Origin: Metellina segmentata
Lineage: Eukaryota; Arthropoda; Arachnida; Araneae; Tetragnathidae
Length of the DNA stretch: 64,000 nt
Direction: 5' to 3'
Assembly: GCA_947359465.1 (NCBI GenBank)
Contig: OX375876.1
Coordinates: forward strand, 124,491,444-124,555,443
Part shown: piece after piece, positions 11,742 through 22,389 of the stretch
How the letters are laid out: every line of letters begins with the position of its first letter
How positions within the stretch are numbered: the stretch's first letter is position 1
Program-made: the position numbers and the translations under genes
Notes under the pieces: model-generated
Databases searched by the model: none
Told to the model about the DNA's origin: nothing
The model's input: the letters and a program-made list of their open reading frames with translations, nothing else

Positions 11742-12260
11742 GGAGTCCAGGACACATCAGAAATTTTTTTTATTAATTAATTTATAATTTTGAATTTTTT
11801 TGTACTGATTACCCATCAAACTAATAAACAAAATCACAACACAAAAATTTTCCAAAATTTTATTAAAAATTAAAATTAAATTTTTTTGAAAAAAAATAGG
11901 TTTTTTTCAAATTGTTAAACTCAAAATATTTTTGTTCAATTTAAAAAATTCTTGCAGTGAATTATTCACAAATTTATAAACTTTAATTCTGATAAAGCAA
12001 ATTTAAAAATTATTATTCAATAAAAAATATTTTAATGAAAACTTCTAAAAATTTTAAGGTACTTATTTTTTTATAAAGTTATATTTTAAAAAGCTAATAT
12101 TTGTTTCAAAATTGCTGAATCAAAATTAAAGTATATTATTTGAAAAAGATGTATTCCAAATTTCAACCCTTAAACTTTATCGGTTCTTGACTTATAAGAA
12201 TTTGAATACAGGAAATCTTGAAAAATTGCATCATGGAGAAAAACGCACTTAAAGTTTTCC
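11742..12260. mobile_element. AT-rich MITE with 7-bp target duplication
   Basis: CTTTAAG occurs at 11735-11741 and 12261-12267. The insert is 519 bp, starts GGAGTCCAGGACAC and ends TTAAAGTTTTCC. The copy at 9913 has the empty site (GATCTTTAAGTATTTATTT). The termini are only weakly inverted (GGA...TCC), there is no coding frame, and the superfamily is not assigned. Confidence 0.75.
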
Positions 12261-12827
12261 CTTTAAGTATTTATTTTTCTTTTTCTCTGCAGAGAAAGAG
12301 AGAGTGGTTTAATTCATTTGAAGGTAATGTTCCTCACATCACTCGCTTCAAAATTCCTTGTGTTCCTCTTTTTCCCGATTAAATTCTAACCCTTATGTCC
12401 CTTAGCTTCTTTTGCCATTTCCCTCACTTTTTTTATTTTAAGTTCTAGAGCTATAAGTTTTTTCCTAATTATGTGTCTTAACTCTTGATTCCAGTTAATT
12501 AATTCATGTCATTCCTATTTTCGTTCAATAAATGTTATTTGTTATTAAGTTACATCGTGGATATCTTTTATGTTTTTGCACGAACCCTTTTGTGGATTTT
12601 TGATCTCAATTTTGCATATTATGTTTTTTATTATTTTCAGTAAATCTTTCATAATTATGATATAGATATCTCCTAATCGTTAATTCATGTACAGGGTTCA
12701 GTGAGTCTTTTCTATTCAAAATTTAATTACCACTATACGATCCAAAATTGTCTTAGTTATGTTCCTTTATTTTAGAACCTTTTACTTTCATTAAATTTAA
12801 TTACTACTGTTTAAAAAGGACATAACA

Positions 12828-12850
12828 GAAATGGTGACGTGACCAGGATT
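12828..12850 (+). other. Probable primer-binding site after LTR
   Basis: GAAATGGTGACGTGACCAGG directly follows the CATAACA end of the LTR. A TGG-initiated GC-rich tract at this place is expected to pair with a tRNA 3' end. Placement is inferred from position, not from a tRNA match. Confidence 0.45.
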
Positions 12851-14011
12851 TAATTTAATTTATCTCACTGACTGAGAAACTGTCATGCATTAATTTATCG
12901 GAGTTGTCGATATCTTCTGAATTTCCATTGAGGCTTAACTTTTGAATATTGTTTCACATGCCTAATTTGTTCTGGATATTCAAAACCGCCGTTTTTCCTG
13001 TCAAAACGAGAGCGCTTTGAATGTCTAGATCGCATTTCCTTAGTTTGCTGATCAGTTTGACACTCGATTTTTATTTTTCTGAATTTTGATTCTTGTATTG
13101 ACACACATTTTTACTGATTTGGATTTTTATCAGACACATTTTTTAACATTGAACTGTGACACATTTTTAACATGTACTGTGGCACATTTTTTTCACTTTT
13201 ATTACTCGTCCATAAGGATTTTATTTTGGAACTGAAACTAAATATGTATTCTTTTGACAAACTAGGCCTATGCCCTATGTTTCAGTAATTGTTAAGCTAA
13301 GTTATGCATTGCATAAAATGTTTCATTTCACAACACAATCATTTCTATGTATTGCAACTTTAGAATACAATTTCTCTCATGAAATGTTAATTTTTTTGTT
13401 GTTGTTTTATTAAGTGATTGGAGATAACCCTTGTTTTGGGAAAATTAATTACTGAATAACCTTTGATCCGAGGAAGTTTTTTTTTATACCAAATGGTTTG
13501 AGTTTGAATTGTTTATTTCAGTTTTACAAATGGAGCAAAATGCTTTTGTCTGACTTTTTGTTTGGTCGAATTTCCAAGTGAAAGGAGAATTTTTTTCATA
13601 GTTTTAGAGAAGTTTCAAAGTGGAACAAAATGAACCTGATATTTTGGTTTTCAGATTTAAGTTGGTCTTTGATAGTGTTTCGAGAAAGTTTCCAAGTGGA
13701 ACAAATTGACCCTGCTATTGTTTTAAGAGATTTCCTAGTACGAAATACTTTTTTTAAATGAAAAGGGATAGCCTTTTCTTTCTGATAGGGTTCCAAATGG
13801 AAGTAAAATCTTTTATTGGAAACGAGTTTTGAGTTGAGTAGAGTACACCAGATTAATTTGATTTGAGGTTTTTTTTTTATGATTTTGCTTTAGTTTGTGT
13901 GAATTATATTGGTAAACCCTCTGAGCATTTCTCAAGGTCGATAATTATATGTATCACTTTTCCATTTAAATGGCTGTTCTACGTATGGCTCTTTTTCTGC
14001 GATGAGATGAG
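12851..14011. other. Gene-free leader or flank with degenerate repeats
   Basis: No supportable reading frame. Between 13515 and 13810 a degenerate motif recurs irregularly about five times (TTTCCAAGTGGAACAAA, followed by TGACCCTGCTATT or similar). It may be the leader of the retroelement whose LTR ends at 12827. Confidence 0.5.
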
Positions 14012-14015
14012 ACGT

Positions 14016-14525
14016 TGTGAGATCGTAGTCTACAAGGGAGCCGACAGCCACATGTGTGGAAACAACTCATTGTCGGCCTCTGTTTCTTGTTCACCCCGAT
14101 TTCCACCAGACAGCGGGGCTTTTTGAAGAACCGCCGGTTGTCGGTTTTTTCGCACATGTGGGGGATCTGAGACCCCTTGAGTGGGAGGTGAATTGGAAAC
14201 AGAGGCGACGCGGAGAAAAAAAGGTTGTTGCCCCGAGAAGAAGGAAAGGGGACTCGAGCTAGGGAAGCCACGGAGGAAGGTGGTGAAGGAGGTAGCTCGC
14301 TGCAAAATTACACGGGGACATCAAACCCCGTTGAAACGAGACAAACTGTGATAGTTTGAAACTTACTGTTTGAACAGGAACAATCGGGCTGTTTGTCATC
14401 GATTGTAAAATTCATTGTACATAGTAGTTGATGTAAAATTTCTCTTGACATAATTAAATTGTATCAAACGAAAACCGTTCAGTCTCACTCCATTGGTAGT
14501 AGTGTGGTGTACCAAAAACGCCACA
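14016..14525 (+). repeat. 5' LTR of element 1
   Basis: 510 bp, from TGTGAGATCGTAGTC to ACCAAAAACGCCACA. It matches 20096-20605 except for three substitutions seen by eye (near 14223, 14313 and 14475). AACTGGTGGCAAGTGGTCGG, which may contain the primer-binding site, follows within 7 nt. Inverted GC-rich stretches near 14110-14170 (CGGTTGTCGG region) were noted. Confidence 0.9.
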
Positions 14526-14574
14526 GCTACTAACTGGTGGCAAGTGGTCGGATACAGAGTTTAAGTCAAATAAA

Positions 14575-14696
14575 CTCGGAATCCAGTGATTGTCCAAAAG
14601 GGACTTACTGCTCGACAGAATGAGTGGACTTGTGCTCGGAATCCAGTGATTGTCCAAAAGGGACATACTGCTCGACAGAAGGAGTGGACGTGCCAA
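14575..14696 (+). repeat. Two 60-bp direct repeats in element 1 leader
   Basis: CTCGGAATCCAGTGATTGTC starts at 14575 and again at 14635, with the following 40 bp (AAAAGGGAC, TACTGCTCGACAGAA) conserved. They sit just downstream of the LTR, where the packaging leader would be. Confidence 0.85.
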
Positions 14697-15238
14697 GAGG
14701 ACCCTAAAGTTCTGAGGAACTAGCTCTGAGGAGCAGGAGGACGCCAGACTCTGGAAAGCCCAACGTCGGTGCCTTGCTGGGAAGTCGAAAAGCCCGGGAC
14801 CAGTGGAAAGTTCTCCGGAAGGCCCTGCGCTCGTGACCGTGGAAGCTTAACGGACCAGTGGAGAATTCTCTAGAAAACCCTGCGCCTGTGCCCAGAAGGA
14901 CGCCAGAGAAACCCGGTGCCTGCGCTTTCCAGTGTGTGGAGTTCCAGAAGAAGAAAGAGTCAGAAAAAGGGGTGAGTCCTACCTTATAGTAATTTCTGAG
15001 AGGCAATAGAAAATGGGATTTTGAGGAAAATTTTTAATGTTTTGTTGACAGAGTTTTGCTTTGAAGAATTTTTTTTTTTGGATTGTATGAGTGTAGTTAG
15101 TTTGATTACATGGTTTTAAGTAATGTAATTCATGTGTAAAGTTTTATCGTGTTTTGATTAAGAGTACTCAGTTTTGGAATCCTTTAAGTGATTTTTGTTA
15201 TTTTGAATTTTTACCTTGTAGAGTAATTTAGTAGTGTT

Positions 15239-16981
15239 ATGGCTAATTTCATTAAAAAACAAAGGAAAAATATTCTAAGGCTTTTAGCAGCCGAATTCGA
15301 AGTAGTTGTAGAGGACGCGGTATTAGTAAAAGATATTATTAAGGCAATCGAGAGAGCGCCAGAATATGATGAGGAGACAGCAAAAGCGTTCTTGGAACGA
15401 ATTTTAGAAGAACAGGCTGATAGGATAGCGGATAAAGAACGGGCTGATAGGATAGCGGATAAAGAACGGGCTGATAGGATAGCTAGGGAGGAACGAGAGT
15501 TTGAATTGGAAAAGTTAAGACTAGGACATGCAATCGAAGTAGCTAGTGTTGAGTCAAACAGTACGCTGCCTAGAGAAACAATCACAAAAAAAATTAATTT
15601 GAAATACTTGGTTCCTAAATTTGATCCTAAAAGTTTAGACATAGCACTGTTCTTTATGATATTTGAGCGACAAGCCCAAAAAGAAAGGGTTGAAGAAGAT
15701 AGGTGGGTATCGCAGCTAATTCCGTTGTTGCCAGCCGATGTAGCGGAATTAATAGTGAAAGAACCCATCGAAAAAAATGATGATTATGGTTACATAAAAA
15801 AAATGTTGATGAAGAGATTTAGACTGAGTTCGGTTGCTCTACGTTTAAAATTTGAAGAGCACTCTAGGAAATCAGGGTCGTTATGGTCTGATCTGGTTTA
15901 TGAGCTCAGGGGTTATTTGGAAAGTTGGTTAGAATCAGTGGAGGTTGGAGATTTCGATGCGCTTAAAGAATTAATGCTCACAGAACAAATTAAGAAGAGG
16001 GTACCGGTTGAAGTTAAAGAACATTATTTAGACAACTGGGAAGATTTTAGGCAAGCTACGGAGTTAGCCGAAAAATTAGATAATTACGAAAGTGTAAGAC
16101 GAACCTTCAAGAAAATTGAGGCCAAACCAGGGGAAAAGAGAGCATTTGGAGGGGGAAGACATTTTTCGGCAAATAATAAAGACAGGGGAGAAATCAAAAC
16201 TAGAGAGGAAAAACCAGAAAAGAGAGAAATGTCTAGGAAGGATGTAAATTGGAGTTTTGAAAGAAAGAAACAAATAATTTGTTTCCAGTGCAATCAACCA
16301 GGGCACATTAGACCCGATTGTCCAACTTTTAAAAAGAATTTTAGAGAGAGTGTAAATAATTTAGAAACGGGGAGTGGCCAAAATGAGAGTTTTAATCCAT
16401 TTATGAGCAAATTAAGGGTAAACGGAGAGGAAAAAAACTGTTTACGAGACACGGGCAGTTGCATAGATATGTGTGTCAGGAGCTGGGTAAACGTTGGAGA
16501 TTTTACGGGTGAAGTCACGTGGGTGAGACAACCTCTAGACACCGAATATAAATGTTTACCTTTAGCTAGAGTTGTGTTGCAGGGAGATTTCGGCGCTGTA
16601 ACTACTAAAGTTGCAATTAAAGCGGACAAACTGGACCGAGGGTTTTATTTGCTGGGAAACAAAACGGCCCAGTTAATTGAGGAGGCTAGAAAAAAACGAG
16701 TTCATGTAAATGCACTTATGACGCGGAGTAAAGCCAAAACAAATTCGGCAGAAAAAGTTTTTGACCCAGCGGAAGGAACCGGTAGAAAAACACGAGAGGG
16801 GAAAGGTTCATCGACGGTAAGAGATAAGGGAGAAGTTAGCGAGAAGGGCGGTAAAATTGTTTTCCCCATAGTGGAAGAAAGTATACTGTTACCACAGAGG
16901 GAAATCGGCGAAACGAAGCTGACAGAAAGCTCACCGTTGCTTAAAAGCGCTAAGCGGGGAGGCGAATTGTTGCGACCTTAG
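15239..16981 (+). CDS. Gag-protease polyprotein of Gmr1-like element 1
   Basis: 580 codons, open from ATG at 15239 to TAG at 16979. The N-terminus is charged and helical. Residues ~60-82 hold two and a half copies of a 10-residue repeat (ERADRIADK). The capsid-like region is ~120-300. A CCHC zinc knuckle (CFQCNQPGHIRPDC) lies near residue 348, and the retroviral-type protease motif RDTGSCID at ~403-410. The homologous element at 22390 shares the zinc knuckle, the protease and the following block (WVRQPLxxxYxCLPLA). The product would form the particle and process it. The frame ends soon after protease, so the downstream pol is not fused as it is in the other element. The intact frame suggests selection until recently, or a young insertion. 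Confidence 0.85.
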   Translation: MANFIKKQRKNILRLLAAEFEVVVEDAVLVKDIIKAIERAPEYDEETAKAFLERILEEQADRIADKERADRIADKERADRIAREEREFELEKLRLGHAIEVASVESNSTLPRETITKKINLKYLVPKFDPKSLDIALFFMIFERQAQKERVEEDRWVSQLIPLLPADVAELIVKEPIEKNDDYGYIKKMLMKRFRLSSVALRLKFEEHSRKSGSLWSDLVYELRGYLESWLESVEVGDFDALKELMLTEQIKKRVPVEVKEHYLDNWEDFRQATELAEKLDNYESVRRTFKKIEAKPGEKRAFGGGRHFSANNKDRGEIKTREEKPEKREMSRKDVNWSFERKKQIICFQCNQPGHIRPDCPTFKKNFRESVNNLETGSGQNESFNPFMSKLRVNGEEKNCLRDTGSCIDMCVRSWVNVGDFTGEVTWVRQPLDTEYKCLPLARVVLQGDFGAVTTKVAIKADKLDRGFYLLGNKTAQLIEEARKKRVHVNALMTRSKAKTNSAEKVFDPAEGTGRKTREGKGSSTVRDKGEVSEKGGKIVFPIVEESILLPQREIGETKLTESSPLLKSAKRGGELLRP

Positions 16982-17557
16982 AGGAGGAATAAAGGTAGAG
17001 AGCGCATAGGGGTTGCCAGTGATTGTCCTCGTAAGACCACGTGACGAACGGACGCTTCTTCGCCTCTGAGAACGGTCTCTATGGGATTTAACATGGGGAC
17101 GGTAAATTGACGCGTTGAAGAGAGAAAGTTTATTGAAAAAAAAACGGTTGACCAACTGTTGTGCAAACAATTGCAAGGAGAGAGGAACTGAAGGATCACC
17201 CTACTCATGTCACAGATGTTATTATTTACTTATCTGCTTTTTTTTAAGTATTTAAAGCATATTAAAACGAGTAACGTTGCATCACATTGTTGTATAATCA
17301 ATATTTATTCATCATTGTGAGAACTTTTTTACGTTAATTGACCTCGTGAGAACAATTTGAATATCTGTAAGCTGATAGAAAATGTTTTAGAGCCATTAAA
17401 ATAATGAATTTTGCGAAAAAATCGAATGTTTTACGGTTATACGCAAAAATGCAGGTTGGCGAATCTTGGCGCCTTCCGCTGGAATAAACAAATGTCACGT
17501 ATTTATAGAGTTGTAGGTAGGCTCTTGTATGCGGATGTGCAGTTCGCTTATTTAAGA

Positions 17558-17950
17558 CTAGTCACTGCTTGGCTAGCCTGGCGTTGCAGTGCCATTTGTT
17601 TTGTGGAGTTATAGGTTTGCTTCGCAAACCAAATTATGAACAATGGTTTGGATATCAAACCAAAACCACGTGAACGCCGAAATGGTCTTGGCGTTGTCGA
17701 ATTCGGCAAAATACGAATTGCGAAGAAATCCAATCGGCGTGACGTCACGATCTCTTGCGAAAATATAAATATTTAATTGAAAAATTATGAATAAAAAAAA
17801 ATCAAGGTAGCTTTTTTTAGTGTAAAATTTCCGCAGATTTCATATCCGTTGAAATTTTCAATCCATCTTTAACGATTTTGATTTTACAAAAGAACTAAAC
17901 AATACCAGTCAAAATGTTCGTTGTGGAATCGTTTGAGTGGTGAAATCAGG
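17558..17950 (-). mobile_element. Helitron 3'-end fragment inside element 1
   Basis: On the minus strand this ends with GCAGTGACTAGT (CTAG at 17558-17561), as at 49434-49446. The body matches the Helitron at 62376, for example GTGACGTCA, TTTGCGAAGCAAACC and the GATTTGAAATCTG-like block. The 5' end was not found; the region up to ~18840 is AT-rich and unassigned. Confidence 0.6.
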
Positions 17951-18990
17951 TAACACAAAGGTTTGTTGATTATCAGTATTTTTTTTTATATTTTAAAATA
18001 AAGCTACATCATATAGCTAAAGTTTATAACGAAGACCTCCAAAAAAAATTGAGAAGTATAAATAATAAATTAACTTTGTTTAAAGGTCACTGATTCATTT
18101 GTGTATTTCATGGAAACTAAATGTAAATATATTTTTCATCAATTTAAAATCCTTTTCTTTCCAATATGTCAATTGTTCATTTATTTAAATTTTTTAACAG
18201 TACAGATAGTGGCATTTTCATCGACTTGTCTTCATTGGTATTGTATCGTATTAAGATGGGGCTTTTCTGTATTTTTTAGTCATAATTTCGTTTTTTAATT
18301 TTTATTTGCGCGTTCTTTGCTTCTCTATACTTTAAACAATATGGAAAAAAACTTATAAAAAGCTGAGATAAAAATTTTTGAAATTATTTTCTCTTGACTG
18401 TTCTATTTTTCAAGGAATTGACCTGATGTAATCTATCTAACTTAAGTGCTTCTGTTAGAGTATGAAATATTTATTTATCTGAGTCATTAAAAAAATATCA
18501 ATGATCTTCCTGCATATGTATTTTTAAACGCTTGTCCAAAAGCCATGAAATTTATTCACATTGAAAACGTATTTGAAAAACAAAATCTGTTTCAAAATCT
18601 AATAATTATTACTTACAAGTTTTAAAATCATAAAACATATTTTCAAAATTAACAAAGTGATCTAAATCATTAATATCATATATATTGCTTTTATGAAATA
18701 ATGGTTCAAAGTACGCAAAATCATACAGTAAAAATACTTTATGCGAAATTATCTGTTTGAACTCCGTATTTTTTACAAAATAAGCACGAACTCCGTAATT
18801 TTTACAAAATAAACACATTTCGTTTATTTTGTGCTTATTTGGTTCTAAAAGGCGAAAGCCCGATAATCTTTACATTACGCAGGCGAAGGTATCGCCAAGA
18901 TTGTTTACGTGGCGTGGTGATATGAAGCCAAATCTGGTTTAAGGGTGGGTTAAAAACGCTAAGTTAATAGTACAACAGCTTTTTCGACCT
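17951..18990. other. AT-rich, gene-free stretch inside element 1
   Basis: No coding frame. A palindromic stretch at 18780-18840 (arms around CACATTTCGTTTATTTTGTG) was noted. It presumably represents one or more insertions, or the body of the Helitron fragment, replacing pol sequence. Confidence 0.5.
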
Positions 18991-19054
18991 CATGAATGGC
19001 GATGCGCTCTCTATTCTTATCTCTCCTCTATGGTTGCGACAATACGGGGGGCGA

Positions 19055-19740
19055 AGCACGCACCCGGAGGAGAGCGAATTCGCAGAAAAAAAGGGCGGAG
19101 TAGTTACGAGATCAGTTTTCAAGCGGGGAGAGGAAAAAGTTCAATCGTGTGTTCCCGTTAAGTTAAGAGAAGGGATTGTGGGGTTTTGTTACGAAATTTC
19201 GGGACAGCTAGACACAGCAAAAACCAAAGAGAGGGTGTTGCGTTATTACCTTTGGATAGCTGCTTTGCTCGCGGTTCTTTTGCGAACTGGTTTCCCGAGA
19301 AAGATACCCAAAGTTATTCTAAGTTCTGTCACGAGAGTTTTGACCACGGTGTTTTTTCTCCAGTTTGGCATAGAAGTTGCGCATAGCTCTGTGTGCCATC
19401 TTGAGAAAAACCCTGTGGAAAGGTTCTTTTCTTCAGTAAAACGGGTTTTGAGGGTTTTTTGTGTAGAAACGGGAAGAGTCTGGGAGTTTAACCTGCGGGT
19501 GGCTATTGCATTTGGTTTGAAGAAATTGAGACACTACTTAGAAGGGCAAAAATTCTTGATTGAGACAGATCATAACCACCTGACGTTCCTAAAGAGAATG
19601 GTCGGTACAAACGCACGTCTCACTAGATGGGCGTTATGACTTCAGCAATTTCAATTTACAATTGTACATCGTGCTGGTAAGCGAAACTGAAATGCGGATG
19701 GGTGAAGTAGACAGGATGAGTAATCCAAGGCTAAATTTTG
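19055..19740 (+). pseudogene. Collapsed pol remnant: integrase pieces then RNase H
   Basis: One 215-codon frame (18992-19639) joins three parts. The first is the region before the integrase zinc domain (PVKLREGIVGFCYE). The second is part of the integrase core (LRTGFPRKIPK, then FGIEVAHSSVCH and VERFFSSVKR). The third is the RNase H end (KKLRHYLEGQKFLIETDHN). Compared with the intact pol at 23663-27460, the zinc cysteines, the first catalytic aspartate and the entire reverse transcriptase are deleted. After TGA at 19637 the frame continues with stops to ~19740. Integrase before RNase H shows that the parent had the same unusual order as element 2. Confidence 0.8.
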
Positions 19741-20077
19741 ATGTATATAAGCAACCTTAGTTTTGCTATATTTGTCTTTGTTATTTCAGTGTAAGATATT
19801 TTTTTTTAAATATTAGCAAATTAGAGTAAGATTAGTTATTTTTGTTTTGTGTGTGTTTTTTTTTAAACTTATGTTATTTTTCTTTACTTGAATGGTTTGC
19901 AAAACTGAGCCTATGGTTTCGGATTGTCTTTAAACTGATTTTTTGTTTTGTTTTAATGATATTGGTTAATTCTGGTTGTGGTGAGATTAAGAGGGAAGAT
20001 TGTGCCTCTCAGATCTCACTTTAGGATGGCTCATTTCGCCCCTAGAATCAAATTTTTCCTTGACCCCGAAATTTGAT

Positions 20078-20095
20078 TTTTATGGGGGGAGGTGT
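20078..20095 (+). other. Polypurine tract before 3' LTR of element 1
   Basis: ATGGGGGGAGGTGT lies immediately upstream of the 3' LTR start at 20096, the position of the plus-strand primer in LTR elements. Confidence 0.7.
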
Positions 20096-20605
20096 TGTGA
20101 GATCGTAGTCTACAAGGGAGCCGACAGCCACATGTGTGGAAACAACTCATTGTCGGCCTCTGTTTCTTGTTCACCCCGATTTCCACCAGACAGCGGGGCT
20201 TTTTGAAGAACCGCCGGTTGTCGGTTTTTTCGCACATGTGGGGGATCTGAGACCCCTTGAGTGGGAGGTGAATTGGAAACAGAGGCGACGCGGAGAAAAA
20301 AAGTTTGTTGCCCCGAGAAGAAGGAAAGGGGACTCGAGCTAGGGAAGCCACGGAGGAAGGTGGTGAAGGAGGTAGCTCGCTGCAAAATTACAGGGGGACA
20401 TCAAACCCCGTTGAAACGAGACAAACTGTGATAGTTTGAAACTTACTGTTTGAACAGGAACAATCGGGCTGTTTGTCATCGATTGTAAAATTCATTGTAC
20501 ATAGTAGTTGATGTAAAATTTCTCTTGACATAATTAAATTGTATCAAACGAAACCCGTTCAGTCTCACTCCATTGGTAGTAGTGTGGTGTACCAAAAACG
20601 CCACA
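20096..20605 (+). repeat. 3' LTR of element 1
   Basis: 510 bp, ending CGCCACA and followed by the target duplication ACGT at 20606-20609. Nearly identical to 14016-14525. Confidence 0.9.
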
Positions 20606-20609
20606 ACGT

Positions 20610-22040
20610 CGTCTCATCATGGGACTCGAGGCATGAAGTGGCACTGTCTAACTGCTCATGTTGTTTTTGAGTGGGAAGAATCATTTTTTGTGTGTGAACT
20701 ATAATCATTGCTACATAAATACATGAAAACCAAACACAACACCTCATTTTCATCTAATAACCAGTCAAAATGGTAGAGTCCTCACATTTTTAAAATTTCT
20801 GTTCTTGCGAGTTATGCAGTCCTCAGATCAAGGGGGAATCAATCATATAGCAGATCAAAGAGATCAAATCAAACTTGAACACAACTCAGTAGTTGAATAT
20901 TTCAGTTTTTCCTTTGTGATTTTTAGTAATCTGGGAGATACATTTTTGTGACCAATCAATTTGTGTGTTCTCACATTGGTATGCCTATGATGAAATTTTG
21001 GTTTTTGATACCTTTATATACAACGTTAAATTGATTTTTTTTTCATTTAGTCGAATTGACCCAATTTTTCCTTTTTATGATGTGATCTGTAAAAATAATG
21101 TTTTAAATTTTGGTTAACCCTTCAAGCGGCAAGCCCGAGATATCTCGGAAAACTTTTTGTACTGAAAACAGCAAGCCCTAGTTAGCTCGGAAATCAAAAT
21201 GCAAGCGTAAGTGTCAACCACGAGAATTCTTGCACGATCGCTTTTCCCTTCCCCTAGACCACCCGTGTCCTCTAATGGGAAGAGCGTGACTGGAGCCCTT
21301 TGTGTGATGCGTCCTGGTGGGAACTTCGATAAGGAACGTATAATGTGTGTATTTGCCTTCGGCATGTTAGACAGAGTATCGCAACATTTGTGTCGCTTTT
21401 ATATAAGCTTCAGTTTCTAAATTCTTCAGGAAAAAGAGGTTGAATTGAAAATTTGGAACGACAATCTTGCGCTTAAAAACGATGTTTAAAATACTTCATC
21501 TGAAGTATAATTAAAATTTACGAAGCAAACAAGAAAACAAAAAGTAATGAAGTAACAAGATTTCAGATATGTAGGTGGTACTTTTGCTGCAGTCAAACCC
21601 ACGTTAGATTCTTTTTAAACTACGCACAGTTGTTCAATTTAATATATCAGTACGTATTGAACACTTGATGAAGTGCGACAGTTGGCAGAGTTCGAATAGG
21701 TTTGGTGAAGTGGGCGACCTATGAGCATCGATGCGATAAATAATTTAAAAACGGTACTTTGGTATTTTCTCTCAAATATTAATTATCATTACATAACCAA
21801 CCCTTTCAAAATCATGATAAATCAAATATGTTTTGCAAACAAAAAGAAACTATGGGTTAATACCTCTCCCCGTATGAATGCAATTAGCACAAATTAAAGT
21901 TTTGTTTTTTAAAGGGTGTACTTGTATTTTTCTCCTGTAGAGCACCGCTTAGATATTCCACTACCGAATGGGAGAATTTATATAGTCTTAATATACCTAG
22001 AACATCAATATACGGATCTTTTACATTTTGAAGGCGATGT
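20610..22040. other. Gene-free flank with a possible piggyBac-type end
   Basis: No coding frame is convincing. At 21115 TTAACCCTTCAAGCGG is followed by AAGCCCGAGATATCTCGG, which resembles a piggyBac-type terminus (TTAA target, CCC start, subterminal inverted repeat). No matching right end was identified; TATGGGTTAA near 21851 matches only in GGGTTAA. Confidence 0.4.
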
Positions 22041-22389
22041 GACGTCCCACCGACCTAAACTTGTAACCGACGGTTCTTGTTTGTTGTTTTCTTTGTTAGG
22101 TTGTGGTTTTAGTGGGGTTTGTTCTGCAATTAGCGATTTCTATTGGTTTGTTGTTGGGCTGGGCGTGTTGTCGCTGTTGCTTTGTTGTTGGGGTGTTGAG
22201 TTGGCTGCACTGGGGCAGAGCTGATCGAATACAAAATGATTTGTGTCGAAGTTTGTTTCATAAATTGTATTTGCCTGGTCGCAGTTGATGCATTTTATTA
22301 CCTGGCTGGTACAGGTGAGTGTGTCATGTCGTTCCGCGCATTTGCCGCAGTATGGTTTTTCTGTGCAGGCTTTGGCTATGTGGACGTAT
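22040..22389 (-). pseudogene. LINE ORF1 zinc-knuckle region, part after the LTR element
   Basis: On the minus strand from 22389 the translation HIAKACTEKPYCGKCAERHD, then LTCTSQVIKCINC, shows the CCHC knuckles of a non-LTR element ORF1 (nucleic-acid-binding, Gag-like protein of Jockey/I-type LINEs). A glutamine/asparagine-rich tail and a stop follow. The preceding half continues at 29225, across the inserted LTR element. Confidence 0.75.

Larger units (their letters stand above)
11263..12827 (+). mobile_element. LTR of a retroelement, carrying a SINE and a MITE
   Basis: It begins TGTTATGCC and ends GGACATAACA, so the outer seven bases (TGTTATG/CATAACA) form a perfect inverted pair, as LTRs do. 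The following GAAATGGTGACGTGACC resembles a primer-binding site. AATAAA occurs near 12530. Two insertions with target duplications account for its extra length over the copy at 9913. No gag or pol frame follows within 1.2 kb, so this is an LTR with leader only; Bel/Pao or Ty3/gypsy cannot be decided. Confidence 0.65.
14016..20605 (+). mobile_element. Gmr1-like Ty3/gypsy element 1, interior deleted
   Basis: Two 510-bp LTRs (14016-14525 and 20096-20605) flanked by the 4-bp duplication ACGT (14012-14015, 20606-20609). LTRs start TGTGAGATCG and end CGCCACA. By eye they differ at three positions, which means recent insertion. The interior has a Gag-protease frame, then a stretch without coding that includes a Helitron fragment, then a collapsed pol in which integrase pieces precede RNase H. 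The reverse transcriptase is absent. It must have moved with proteins from another copy, if it moved in this state. Confidence 0.9.

Noticed and set aside
12895..13104. 69-codon basic minus-strand frame
   Set aside because: AT-rich, lysine/arginine-rich by composition, no homologue recognised; likely chance.
13966..14305. Overlapping 70-100-codon frames, duplicated at 20031-20385
   Set aside because: They lie in LTR sequence and are duplicated only because the LTR is; no domain or codon signature.
21115..21863. Complete piggyBac element between TTAACCC and GGGTTAA
   Set aside because: The two ends do not match beyond GGGTTAA and no transposase is present; kept only as a possible single terminus.
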